Shown: positions 1 to 7,094 of the stretch, piece after piece
Layout of the letters: each line of letters starts with the position of its first letter
Position numbering within the stretch: the stretch's first letter is position 1
Source of the DNA: Rhodopirellula sp.
GTDB taxonomy: Bacteria; Planctomycetota; Planctomycetia; Pirellulales; Pirellulaceae
Assembly (NCBI GenBank): GCA_024644085.1
Contig: JAHELS010000042.1
Coordinates: forward strand, 1 to 34,756
Length of the DNA stretch: 34,756 nucleotides
Reading direction: 5' to 3'
Notes under the pieces: model-generated
What the model was told of the DNA's origin: nothing
What the model saw: the letters and a program-made list of their open reading frames with translations, nothing else
The model's database searches: none
Made by a program: the position numbers and the translations under genes

Positions 1-10
1 CGAAGCCTGA

Positions 11-1519
11 TTACAGGCGGTCGAGCATGAAGGTGCCGTTGTCGGCAACATCAAACATCGGACGGCAATAGCGGCCACCGCCCTTGGGTCCACCGGGACG
101 ATAGACCAGGCCAAGAGAGATGTTCCATCCCTCTTCTTCGTTGCCGTTGTTGCCGCTTCCTTCGTGAGGAATCAGGTAGGTCACGCCGGTGCTGAGCAAC
201 AGATTCCGTCGCATCGGCAAACTCATGTCCATCCCGAGCAGTCCGTCATCGTTGTCGGTCCATCCGGCGAACGCGTTCCAATGACCGCTTTGGTTGAGCA
301 GCCGGCGATAGAACACGCGGTACTGGTCGGTTGGCTCGAAGGTAATGGTCGACGTGATCTGGTTACCCGCTCCGTCGTCGACAAACGTCGTGGAGTTGTC
401 ATCCTCGAGTCCAGCCATGAATTGGAATCCCCAGATGTGACAGGTCGCGTTTCTCCAGCTCAGTTCGCCGCGCAGTTGGACCGAGTCTCCCTGGAAATAC
501 CAATCCTGGTTCAGGTAATCGACCACGAGGCCGTACTGAAGACCATAATCGACTTGGCGGAAAAGGCCTGCGGTCACGAAGACCTGGTGCCGCGTTTCGT
601 TCGTGAATTCAGCGCCCGAGAGATTGCTTTGCGTCGCTCGCACACCCGTTTGCATCGCCATGTCCCAACCGAGCCATCGGCGCAGTGATCGTCCTTCATT
701 GTACCCCTGGTAAAATCCGAAACTGCCGCTGCCGCTGCGGATGTTTGCGTTGGCCGCGTTGGTGTTCGCGAAATTCAACGGACCCTTGAATCCCTGGACG
801 CCGACGAAAAAGTCAAAACGCTTCCAGTTGATTCGAAGCAGGGGCAGGCACAACGGCACGTTGCCCAGTTCGTCATTGCATGCGTCGCAGGAGCAGTCCC
901 CGTGGACTTCCAATCCGCACACCGGGTCCGCGGCATAAACGCCTTCGATCCCGCATGCGTTCTCGTAGCAGTCAGTGCAGCCGACGACGCCGCAGTTGGA
1001 ACCCGCCAGGGGTGCGACGACGGGACCGAGCCGGTCAATCGCGGCACCGATTCCACATCCCACTTCGACGCCGCATCCGTGCTCCTGGTACACGCCGTCG
1101 ATTCCGCAAGCCGCTTCTTCGATTCCACAAACGGCTTCTTCTACTCCGCAGACCACTTCGTCCACACCACAGACGACCTCTTCGACGCCACATCCACCGC
1201 AATCGCAAACCGGGCCGCAATTGCTGCCGTATGTATCCAAAAACCCCGTCCTCCGGACGTTGTTATTGACCAGCGATCCGTCCAGCGGAGCTTCGGGAGC
1301 CTCGGCCGGCAAACGGCCCGTGGCGGCTTGGGCAACCAGTGACCGGCTTTGCCGGGTTGATGCACGTCGTATCTGTTTCAGTTCCACACGCTGGTTGGCG
1401 TAAGCCTCTTCGGCGAGCAGGTTCGTACTCGGCAGCAGCAGCCCTGCGAATAAAAAGCTTGCTACAGCGAGAATTCCGGCTCGATGGTGTGATCCGATGA
1501 TCTGGCGTGACGTTATCAT
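11..1519 (-). CDS. Exported outer-membrane-like beta-barrel protein with a Cys-repeat region
   Basis: The 502-residue product has a hydrophobic N-terminal segment (about residues 14-36) that looks like a signal peptide. A low-complexity linker follows, then a Cys-rich region (about 101-224) with some 19 cysteines. Five of these (110, 117, 124, 131, 138) are exactly seven residues apart in a CG[VI][ED]E/G-type heptad. The C-terminal half (about 229-502) alternates aromatic and polar residues in short strands and resembles a beta-barrel. The overall form matches planctomycete-specific families of Cys-rich putative outer-membrane proteins (possibly DUF6666, from memory, not verified). No enzyme motif is visible. 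It is divergent from the next gene, so the 150 bp between them should hold both promoters. An envelope location is inference. Confidence 0.75.
   Translation of the reverse strand: MITSRQIIGSHHRAGILAVASFLFAGLLLPSTNLLAEEAYANQRVELKQIRRASTRQSRSLVAQAATGRLPAEAPEAPLDGSLVNNNVRRTGFLDTYGSNCGPVCDCGGCGVEEVVCGVDEVVCGVEEAVCGIEEAACGIDGVYQEHGCGVEVGCGIGAAIDRLGPVVAPLAGSNCGVVGCTDCYENACGIEGVYAADPVCGLEVHGDCSCDACNDELGNVPLCLPLLRINWKRFDFFVGVQGFKGPLNFANTNAANANIRSGSGSFGFYQGYNEGRSLRRWLGWDMAMQTGVRATQSNLSGAEFTNETRHQVFVTAGLFRQVDYGLQYGLVVDYLNQDWYFQGDSVQLRGELSWRNATCHIWGFQFMAGLEDDNSTTFVDDGAGNQITSTITFEPTDQYRVFYRRLLNQSGHWNAFAGWTDNDDGLLGMDMSLPMRRNLLLSTGVTYLIPHEGSGNNGNEEEGWNISLGLVYRPGGPKGGGRYCRPMFDVADNGTFMLDRL
1102..1192 (-). 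repeat. 21-bp coding repeat giving a Cys heptad
   Basis: About four in-frame copies of a 21-bp unit lie inside the Cys-rich protein gene. Each encodes Cys-Gly followed by Val/Ile, acidic and Val/Ala residues. The copies have diverged mainly by conservative changes, so the protein pattern appears to be kept by selection. Confidence 0.8.
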
Positions 1520-1670
1520 GTCGTTGCTTTACAGATGCGTTCGTTTTTGAAAGGGGCGCGCGAAAACGATGTCCCGGCTTTCATCCATCCTTCTCCATCG
1601 GAACCTCCTGACCGGAATAATGAGTAAACCTTTCCTAATCGGTACTTTTTCACATTCACGAGCCACCAGA

Positions 1671-2534
1671 ATGCGAAACTGGGTTGAGTCGGCAGGATGG
1701 GCGGTCCTCTTGGCGTTGATGTTCGGGATCCCAGCCCACTCTCAGGACGCAGAGCAGTCGCAGGAAGCAGAGCAGTCGCAAGAGCAGCCGAAGTACCCGC
1801 TCGCGGTTGCTGTCAGCGGCGAAGAGATTTTCGTTGTCGATCTCGATTTACCCGGGGTATGGAAGTCGTCCGATTCGCGAGAGTTGTTCGCTCGCGGGTC
1901 GAACCTGCTGCGCAATCCGATGAATCGCCCTCGGTGTGTCGCGATCCATCCTGGAGGCGGGATACTGGTAGGTGATTCGGCGACGCGCGAGATCTATCAC
2001 ATCGCTGCGGCCGAAGCGGAACCGAAGCCTTTGACCGATGGTTACCTTGGGATCGCGATGGCGCTGGCTGTGTCTCCCGACGGCAAGACATTGTTTGTGG
2101 GCGATGCCGAAAGGCGGGCGACATTCTCCTTACCGGTCGATGGGGGAAAACCGGAATTGGTCGCGAGGGTCAATGCTCGTGGCCTCGCGTTCGATGGCGA
2201 CGGGAAGCTATGGGCCGTGACTCCCGACGACGCGGCGGTCCAGCGAATTGATGTCGACACCAAAGAGGTCGAGGAGATCATCACTGGCCGGCCCTACCAG
2301 TATCCCAATGGTCTTTGCTGGGCGGGTGACCACGGCTATGTAACCGATGGATACGGAAAAGCGATTTGGAAATTCACGGCCGACGGGAAAACCGAGAAGT
2401 GGCACGAAGGGGAACCGCTTGTCGGTCCGGTCGGAATTGCGGTGACCGACGATTCGGTTTACGTCGCCGATCCGAAACAAAAACAGGTTTACCAGTTCAG
2501 TCGCGAGACCAAGGAATCGACCGAGCGGTTGTAA
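1671..2534 (+). CDS. Exported NHL/SMP-30-like beta-propeller protein
   Basis: From the ATG at 1671 the product is 287 residues, beginning with a short basic stretch and a hydrophobic run ending near PAHSQ, a good signal peptide. In-frame ATGs at 1569 and 1620 would add 34 or 17 residues in front; none of the three has a convincing SD, and 1671 was chosen for the compact signal peptide. After the signal there is a short AEQSQ repeat. The rest consists of blade-like repeats with the pattern of SMP-30/gluconolactonase and NHL propellers (IYHIAAAEAEPKPLTDG, VYVADPKQKQVYQFS and similar). Metal ligands of true SMP-30 lactonases could not be placed, so an enzymatic role is not claimed. It probably acts in the periplasm. 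The next gene starts 36 bp downstream. Confidence 0.75.
   Translation: MRNWVESAGWAVLLALMFGIPAHSQDAEQSQEAEQSQEQPKYPLAVAVSGEEIFVVDLDLPGVWKSSDSRELFARGSNLLRNPMNRPRCVAIHPGGGILVGDSATREIYHIAAAEAEPKPLTDGYLGIAMALAVSPDGKTLFVGDAERRATFSLPVDGGKPELVARVNARGLAFDGDGKLWAVTPDDAAVQRIDVDTKEVEEIITGRPYQYPNGLCWAGDHGYVTDGYGKAIWKFTADGKTEKWHEGEPLVGPVGIAVTDDSVYVADPKQKQVYQFSRETKESTERL
1744..1790 (+). repeat. 18-bp in-frame repeat after the signal peptide
   Basis: Two to two and a half copies of an 18-bp unit encode the acidic/Gln-rich run AEQSQE directly after the predicted signal peptide, forming a flexible linker. Confidence 0.7.
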
Positions 2535-2570
2535 CCGTCGATCAGAATCGTCGCGGTGATTGGGATCGAA

Positions 2571-3830
2571 ATGACCAACCCTTACCTGCCGCCCAGTACC
2601 GACGCGGCCCTGGCGGTCAGCAGCGCTCTGGACGACGCGCTGAAAACGCGGGATTACGCTGAGTTCGAGGCCGAAGTCACCGAGCGAGACTTGCTCGAGG
2701 CGCTCGGCAGCAAGACCTTTCGTCGAGACCTGGTCCGACTCCGCCGATTTCGCTGGTTCGTGTCGATTCCGCTTGCGTTGGTCCTCGCGCTTGTCGGTAT
2801 TCAATGGGCGAGGGGCAACGCGTTTCCCGGCGTCACGCTTCTATTGGTCGTATTTCCCATTGTCCTGATTGCATATGCCTTTGGGCTTCATTGGTGGATT
2901 CGCGGCAAGCACGCGAAATTGAATCACGGGATGCTCGGCCCGATACGGGGCCGGATCGACCGCGAATCGTTGTGGATTGAGAGCGACGACCAGGTTCGAT
3001 ATCGGAAAATGCAATTCCTTGTTGGGGCCGCTGTAACACGTCGACAATTGGTGTTGGGGTTTGATCCCAGCTATTCCCTCTTCGAGACGATTCCGAAGCG
3101 CGCGTTCTCGGATCTTGATACCGCCGAGTTACTGGCACGCAACCTGGTCGACGCACGCCCGTTCTCGAAGATCAAACAGTTCGATCAGCGGCGGAGCGAA
3201 CCGCCGACCGACGAGCCACGGTTCCAGCCGGGTCCGGGCGCGGTCTTTTATTCCGGCGAAGTGCTCATCGATGACATCGTCGGCACGCCGCTGGAACGAG
3301 CCCGGAAAAAGGCAAGTTACACCGTGCTTCTTCAGACCGCAGTGGTACTGGGCATCACCGGGTTTTTTGTCCTTGCCATGGGCGTTTCGTCATTCTTTTC
3401 GATCATCGCAGTCACGGTTCTCACCCTGATCTTTCTTCGCACCTGGGTGCGTGTCACGAGTGCACCGTTGAGCGGCCAGGCCGACGAAGATGTGATGTTT
3501 CGCTCCGCCGGATGGTTCGACAATGAAGGCATTGTTTCGCTGACAAGCATCGGGCAGGCCAAGTTGAAATGGTCTCTCTTGGAGTCCGCGGTCATTACCG
3601 ACCGTGTGATCGCAATGCGACCACGGCGGGGAGCAGTGTGGTACTTGATTGCCCGCAGACAGTATCCCGAAGCGTCCCAGTGGAACGCCGCTTGCCAATG
3701 GGTGCGTGAAAAGTTGCCAACCGAACACGGTGCGCGTGGCGCGATCGCTCCCAATGAAGATTCGCCAGCTCCCAGCGGCGATTCACCAGTTCCCAGCGGC
3801 GATTCACCAGTTCCCAGCGGCGATTCGTAG
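2571..3830 (+). CDS. Membrane protein with YcxB-like C-terminal domain
   Basis: The ATG at 2571 gives 419 residues starting MTNPYLPPS, an N-terminus common among planctomycete membrane proteins of unknown function; the GTG at 2556 is a less likely start. Two hydrophobic pairs are visible, about residues 60-110 and 245-295, giving four membrane segments. Two cytosolic-looking stretches resemble each other: residues about 115-200, and about 305-380 with the pattern FDNEGI..L...G..KLKWS.L..AVIT. This is the YcxB-like domain pattern, so the protein may contain two such domains, each following a TM pair. The last 24 residues are a 7-residue repeat rich in Pro, Ser, Gly and Asp. Function is unknown. 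It lies between an exported propeller and a radical SAM gene on the same strand. Confidence 0.72.
   Translation: MTNPYLPPSTDAALAVSSALDDALKTRDYAEFEAEVTERDLLEALGSKTFRRDLVRLRRFRWFVSIPLALVLALVGIQWARGNAFPGVTLLLVVFPIVLIAYAFGLHWWIRGKHAKLNHGMLGPIRGRIDRESLWIESDDQVRYRKMQFLVGAAVTRRQLVLGFDPSYSLFETIPKRAFSDLDTAELLARNLVDARPFSKIKQFDQRRSEPPTDEPRFQPGPGAVFYSGEVLIDDIVGTPLERARKKASYTVLLQTAVVLGITGFFVLAMGVSSFFSIIAVTVLTLIFLRTWVRVTSAPLSGQADEDVMFRSAGWFDNEGIVSLTSIGQAKLKWSLLESAVITDRVIAMRPRRGAVWYLIARRQYPEASQWNAACQWVREKLPTEHGARGAIAPNEDSPAPSGDSPVPSGDSPVPSGDS
3759..3827 (+). repeat. 21-bp tandem repeat at a gene 3' end
   Basis: Three copies (3759, 3780, 3801) plus a partial one encode the heptapeptide DSPVPSG at the extreme C-terminus of the YcxB-like protein, directly before the TAG. 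Copies 2 and 3 are identical, which implies recent duplication or slippage. Degenerate traces of GGCGATTCG continue past the stop. Confidence 0.9.
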
Positions 3831-3931
3831 CGCGGCGGTGATTCGTACAGCGGCGGTCTCGATTCCGCGATCCAATCGCGTGCCTGGTTTCACCCGCGTG
3901 GCTGGGTTTCCACTTGGGATACAATGTCGGG

Positions 3932-4633
3932 ATGCAGATTCGAGTTGCCAATGTCGTTGTCGCGACCGAAGCCGAAGGACCCGGAGTTCGTTTCGCCTTG
4001 TGGCTCCAGGGGTGCCCGTTGAGATGTCCGGGATGTTGCAATCCAGAGATGTTGCCATTCTCGGGAGGCACGCCGATGAGTGTCGACCAAGTCGTTTGCG
4101 ATATGGAGGCATCGGCGGAGGAAAACGCGATCGAGGGAATCACGTTGCTCGGCGGAGAACCGTTCGCCCACGCCGCGGCGTCCGCGCTGTTGGCCCGGCG
4201 AGCCCACGCCCGCGGATTGTCGGTGATGGTCTTCAGCGGTTACGAACTCGAGGAGCTTCGTGACCGCGGCGACCGTGATGTGGACGATTTGTTGTCCCAC
4301 ACCGACATCCTGGTCGATGGTCCCTACCGGAAAGAGTTGCCCGATCATTCGCGCCGTTGGATTGGTTCGACGAACCAGCGAATTCATTTTCTGTCGGATC
4401 GGTACCGGGAAGCCGATGAGTGTTGGCGCCAGCGCGATACGTTGGAATTGCGTCTCGAAAGGGGCGAACTCGCTGTCAACGGATTCCCGGCGCTTCAGGC
4501 GACAGAGCTTTGGAAGCGTCCAAAGGTTGGGAAACGCCCGGCATCCCAGTCAAAAGCCCCGGCATCCCAGTCAAAGGCCCCGGCATCCCAGTCAAAGGCC
4601 CCGGCATCCCAGTCAACACCGCCGGTCCGTTGA
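3932..4633 (+). CDS. NrdG-like radical SAM protein
   Basis: From the ATG at 3932 the product is 233 residues. An N-terminal CxxxCxxC motif (Cys28, Cys32, Cys35, in GCPLRCPGC) would bind the [4Fe-4S] cluster of radical SAM enzymes. LLGGEPF further on matches the SAM-binding GGEP motif. Length and order match the anaerobic ribonucleotide-reductase-activating (NrdG/PflA-like) subgroup. No nrdD or other glycyl-radical partner is present in the window, so the substrate cannot be assigned. An in-frame ATG at 3914 would add six residues. The C-terminus is a Ser/Gln/Lys/Ala/Pro heptapeptide repeat not expected in the family and probably disordered. The gene is convergent with the downstream lipoprotein gene. 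Confidence 0.8.
   Translation: MQIRVANVVVATEAEGPGVRFALWLQGCPLRCPGCCNPEMLPFSGGTPMSVDQVVCDMEASAEENAIEGITLLGGEPFAHAAASALLARRAHARGLSVMVFSGYELEELRDRGDRDVDDLLSHTDILVDGPYRKELPDHSRRWIGSTNQRIHFLSDRYREADECWRQRDTLELRLERGELAVNGFPALQATELWKRPKVGKRPASQSKAPASQSKAPASQSKAPASQSTPPVR
4537..4618 (+). repeat. 21-bp tandem repeat at the radical SAM gene 3' end
   Basis: Four near-identical 21-bp units begin at 4537, 4558, 4579 and 4600 and encode ASQSKAP heptapeptides at the C-terminus. The unit is unrelated in sequence to the 21-bp repeat ending the preceding gene, but has the same length and the same C-terminal position. Confidence 0.92.
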
Positions 4634-4648
4634 CGTCTCTGACCTCGC

Positions 4649-5329
4649 TCAGTGGCTGGCAATGATGCTGTCGGCGGCGATTCGGTCGGTCATGTCATAG
4701 GGGTGAAATGACCGCCCGATCTCCTCGGCCAGCATACCGAGGTACAGTTTGCGAAAGTGGGTTTCGGTTGTTTCGCTGGTGTATTGCCCGGCCAGGTTTG
4801 GATAGGTGAATTCGTCCAGCGAGCGGGTGTAATCGATGTTTCCGGTTTCCACATCGATAACCTGGATGGTCACGTCCGAGCGACCGCGATAAAGCGTGGC
4901 GCCTTCCTGCAGGCTCAGATTCGACAATTCGATGCCGACGACTTTCGTCGCCCCGACACCCTCGCCGATCGACTCAAAATCGGCGTCCAAACCATGGACG
5001 TCGCGGAATTGTTCGATCTTGTCCTCTCGGACAAGTTGCAAGTCGTCGACTTTCTGTGTCAGGATCGCGCCGACACGGCGACTCAATTCTCTGGCCGACG
5101 GATCGTTCGCGTAGTGGCTTGATTCGGTGACCACGACGACGGCGACCGTGTTCTCTTCGAGCCCCGTGAATTCGGCGGGAATCATGTCGACGCCGACCGC
5201 GTGCATCAGGTTGGAAGCCAACCCGAGACAACCTGCGTGCAGTATCGCGAGCATGGCAAGCGAGCTAAAACAGGCAATTCGGAGGGAATGTCCCTTTGAG
5301 TTGACACAGGACTTGGCAATGGGTGACAT
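4649..5329 (-). CDS. Putative lipoprotein
   Basis: The ATG at 5329 is preferred because AAAGGA lies about 10 nt upstream; an ATG at 5350 would add seven residues but has no properly spaced SD. The 226-residue product has a hydrophobic N-terminal segment ending in a lipobox, LHAGC (Cys34 from this start), so it is predicted to be lipid-anchored. The mature part is a mixed alpha/beta domain with phrases such as VAVVVVTE, RVGAILTQKV and TKVVGIELSNLSLQEG. These recall periplasmic proteins that aggregate N-terminal Rossmann-like TolB/CsgG/LpoB folds, but no family is assigned with certainty. It is convergent with the radical SAM gene, 15 bp away. Function is unknown. Confidence 0.7.
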   Translation of the reverse strand: MSPIAKSCVNSKGHSLRIACFSSLAMLAILHAGCLGLASNLMHAVGVDMIPAEFTGLEENTVAVVVVTESSHYANDPSARELSRRVGAILTQKVDDLQLVREDKIEQFRDVHGLDADFESIGEGVGATKVVGIELSNLSLQEGATLYRGRSDVTIQVIDVETGNIDYTRSLDEFTYPNLAGQYTSETTETHFRKLYLGMLAEEIGRSFHPYDMTDRIAADSIIASH

Positions 5330-5447
5330 CAGTGCGGATTCCTTTCGCATTCCCGGGATCGTCCGAGGTGACTGTCGCTCTCATACGAAGTTTTCCCGGG
5401 CAATGCCACATCGATTTCGAATCCGATCGAACTCGCAAGGCATGATT

Positions 5448-5640
5448 TAGAGCATTTTCGGAATTGGTGTAGCTACGGAAAAAGGGCTCAGGAACCAATA
5501 GTGCAAAGCACCCGAAGGGCCGGCTACGGAAAAAGGGGTCAGGAACCAATAGTGCAAAGCACACCCGAAGGGCCGCTGGCGGCTGTTGGTTCCTGACCCC
5601 TTTTTCCTGAATCCGCTACATGAAAAATGAAAATGTTCTA
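5448..5640. mobile_element. MITE-like element with terminal inverted repeats
   Basis: The 193-bp stretch is bounded by imperfect 12-bp inverted repeats, TAGAGCATTTTC (5448-5459) and GAAAATGTTCTA (5629-5640). Inside are two direct copies of a roughly 50-bp unit (about 5471-5521 and 5523-5574) starting with GCTACGGAAAAAGGG. A perfect 22-bp inverted repeat pairs 5528-5549 with 5586-5607; its core is AAAAAGGGGTCAGGAACC. The loop contains the small hairpin GTGCAAAGCAC. No protein is encoded. The GGGGTCAGGAACC core resembles repeats often found with REP-associated transposases (from memory), so a non-autonomous mobile or REPIN-type element is inferred. Confidence 0.7.
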
Positions 5641-5707
5641 GCGAACGTCCAGCGGATGGGAGCCCAGCGCGCTGGCGACGGCGTCGCGTTAAAACGCTGT
5701 GAATGGA

Positions 5708-5803
5708 GGGGCCCGCGGCTAGCGCCGTCGGCTCATTGAAGGGGGCCCGCGGTAGCGCCGTCGGCTCATTGAAGGGGGCCCGCGGTAGCGCCGTCGGCTC
5801 ATC
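5708..5803. repeat. 33-bp tandem repeat, three copies
   Basis: Three head-to-tail copies have the core GCCCGCGGTAGCGCCGTCGG followed by CTCATTGAAGG. The GGCTC landmark recurs at 5730, 5763 and 5796, an exact 33-bp period. The first copy has one extra base (GGCTAGC against GGTAGC), and the last ends ATCAAG instead of ATTGAAG. The unit contains the inverted pair CCGCGG, so each copy may fold. It is non-coding, and too few copies and no spacers rule out a CRISPR. Confidence 0.92.
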
Positions 5804-5824
5804 AAGCGGAACGCCGTCAATTGC

Positions 5825-6334
5825 CTAAGCCGACAGCCGCATGATCCAGTCGATGACTGTGACGGTGCCGATTGCGACAGTGACGTAGGTCAATTTCCGG
5901 ATGCTCCGATTCGATGGGAGCGATCCCGATCGAGCGACGGCGAGCGACAGACGCGCGATGTAAATGGCGTAAAAGGCGAGCAGAAAACCGCCCGCATTGG
6001 TTTGAAAACTCCGTTGCCATTGACCTCGAGTGAAGTAAGCCCAGGAGGTCGTCATTCCGCAGCTGGGGCAGCGGATCCCTAACAGCGCCCGCATGGAACA
6101 GGGGGGTAGCCCGAGTTGTTGGTGGGTACCCAGGCCACGTGAATCCGGCTCGAGTCGGCCGGCGACGGCCAAGGCGGTGATGGGCAACAACGTCATCGCG
6201 ACCGCGGTAATCCGCAGCGCGATGGTGCGGACGCCTCGAGTCGAGCCATCCACAACACCACCCCTCTCCGGTTTGTCGCAACAAACCGAAGAAATATTCG
6301 TGGTGGAGCCAGGAGCCGTTGACGGTTTTGCCAT
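5825..6334 (-). CDS. DUF2752 family membrane protein
   Basis: The 169-residue product has three hydrophobic segments (about residues 39-58, 118-135 and 148-165). It carries the DUF2752 signature GIRCPSCGMTTSW at about residues 84-96, where the CPxCGxT motif is diagnostic. The family consists of small membrane proteins of unknown role; the paired cysteines may bind metal or be redox-active (inference). A longer overlapping reading frame in another phase has no recognisable domain and is rejected. The gene is divergent from the ribosomal cluster, with 150 bp between its start and rpsJ. Confidence 0.82.
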   Translation of the reverse strand: MAKPSTAPGSTTNISSVCCDKPERGGVVDGSTRGVRTIALRITAVAMTLLPITALAVAGRLEPDSRGLGTHQQLGLPPCSMRALLGIRCPSCGMTTSWAYFTRGQWQRSFQTNAGGFLLAFYAIYIARLSLAVARSGSLPSNRSIRKLTYVTVAIGTVTVIDWIMRLSA

Positions 6335-6484
6335 GTGGCCGTAAATTTTGCGGTTTGAGCTGCGGGTTTCGGCCCGAACTCAAACTGGCGATTTTGGTTG
6401 GTTTCTGGTGAAAGTTACTCCCGCAACCTCACCGGATCGCTAGCGGACCCAATTTAACACACTCTCTGAAACGGTCACCCACCT

Positions 6485-6811
6485 GTGTCTGCCGGAGCAA
6501 GCGAAGTCATTCGAATTCGTATGGAAGCATACGACCACTCGGTGTTGGACCAGAGTGCCCAGGAGATTGTTGACACGGTCAAGCGAACCCACAGCGAAGT
6601 GCATGGGCCGATCCCATTGCCGACGCGTGTGGAACGTTACACCGTTTTGTCGGGTCCCTTTGTGAACAAGAAGTCGCGTCAACAGTACGAGATTCGGACT
6701 CACAAGCGACTGATAGATATTGTCCAGGCAACCGCCAAGACAATCGAAGCATTGAACAAGTTAAGCCTTCCTGCTGGTGTCGATATCAAGATCAAGGCTT
6801 CCGCCCGCTGA
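6485..6811 (+). CDS. rpsJ: 30S ribosomal protein S10
   Basis: S10 of the 30S subunit, also the NusE partner in antitermination. The 108-residue protein contains the characteristic [17 protein letters not shown] start, the [14 protein letters not shown] loop and the RTHKRLIDI motif. The start is GTG at 6485, eight residues before the conserved block. No SD is visible and no in-frame ATG lies nearby before the conserved region. It opens the S10-spc cluster; the 150-bp region upstream, shared with the divergent DUF2752 gene, should carry the cluster promoter. Confidence 0.96.
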   Translation: MSAGASEVIRIRMEAYDHSVLDQSAQEIVDTVKRTHSEVHGPIPLPTRVERYTVLSGPFVNKKSRQQYEIRTHKRLIDIVQATAKTIEALNKLSLPAGVDIKIKASAR

Positions 6812-7094
6812 GTGACCTGATCACCAAGAGCGGAGCAGGGATGTGTTGATCGATGAAATGTTGAATCGTGGAACGCATGTCGTCCCACGCCCACTGGCAT
6901 GCCGGCGTTGACGTGAAGAACCACGGTTTCCGAAATGAACGGAAGCCTGGTCGATAACCTTGGTTTGGGAATCGTGCCTGAGTGTATCTGGTGATACCGA
7001 TGGCTTGATCCCAAGTGAACGGTTCGGCCCGGCGAACTTCGAACACCCAATACGAACGACGGACGCCCCGATTGACCGGGGCGAGATGAAAGTT
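6812..7094 (+). promoter_or_regulatory. Long structured S10-L3 intergenic leader
   Basis: This 283-nt gap is far longer than usual between rpsJ and rplC. It contains three clear short hairpins: TTCCG-CGGAA (6928-6944), GTATC-GATAC (6984-6997) and CGCCCCG-CGGGGCG (7064-7083), the last directly before the L3 start. No credible ORF is present. A regulatory leader for L3-L4 or an internal promoter are the likely explanations (inference). Confidence 0.45.
7064..7083 (+). promoter_or_regulatory. Hairpin masking the L3 ribosome-binding region
   Basis: A perfect 7-bp stem, CGCCCCG / CGGGGCG with a 6-nt loop ATTGAC, includes the only purine-rich SD-like stretch (GGGGCGAG, 7078-7085) in front of the L3 ATG codons at 7086 and 7095. 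Folding would hide the ribosome site, which fits translational control. The role is inferred. Confidence 0.5.

Larger units (their letters stand above)
5330..5824. other. Repeat-rich intergenic region
   Basis: This 495-bp gap lies between the starts/ends of two minus-strand genes. It contains the MITE-like element, a GC-rich spacer with the short hairpin CAGCGCGCTG, and the 33-bp tandem repeat. No coding region is credible. The promoter of the lipoprotein gene should lie just above 5329, but no clear -35/-10 pair was recognised. Confidence 0.7.

Noticed and set aside
4537..4618. Possible CRISPR array
   Set aside because: Units are contiguous with no spacers, in frame inside a gene.
5708..5803. 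Possible CRISPR array
   Set aside because: Three head-to-tail copies without unique spacers and no cas gene nearby.
5817..6383. 188-residue minus-strand frame overlapping the DUF2752 gene
   Set aside because: It is Arg/His-rich, as expected of an out-of-phase shadow, while the other phase has the CPSCGMT signature and membrane segments.
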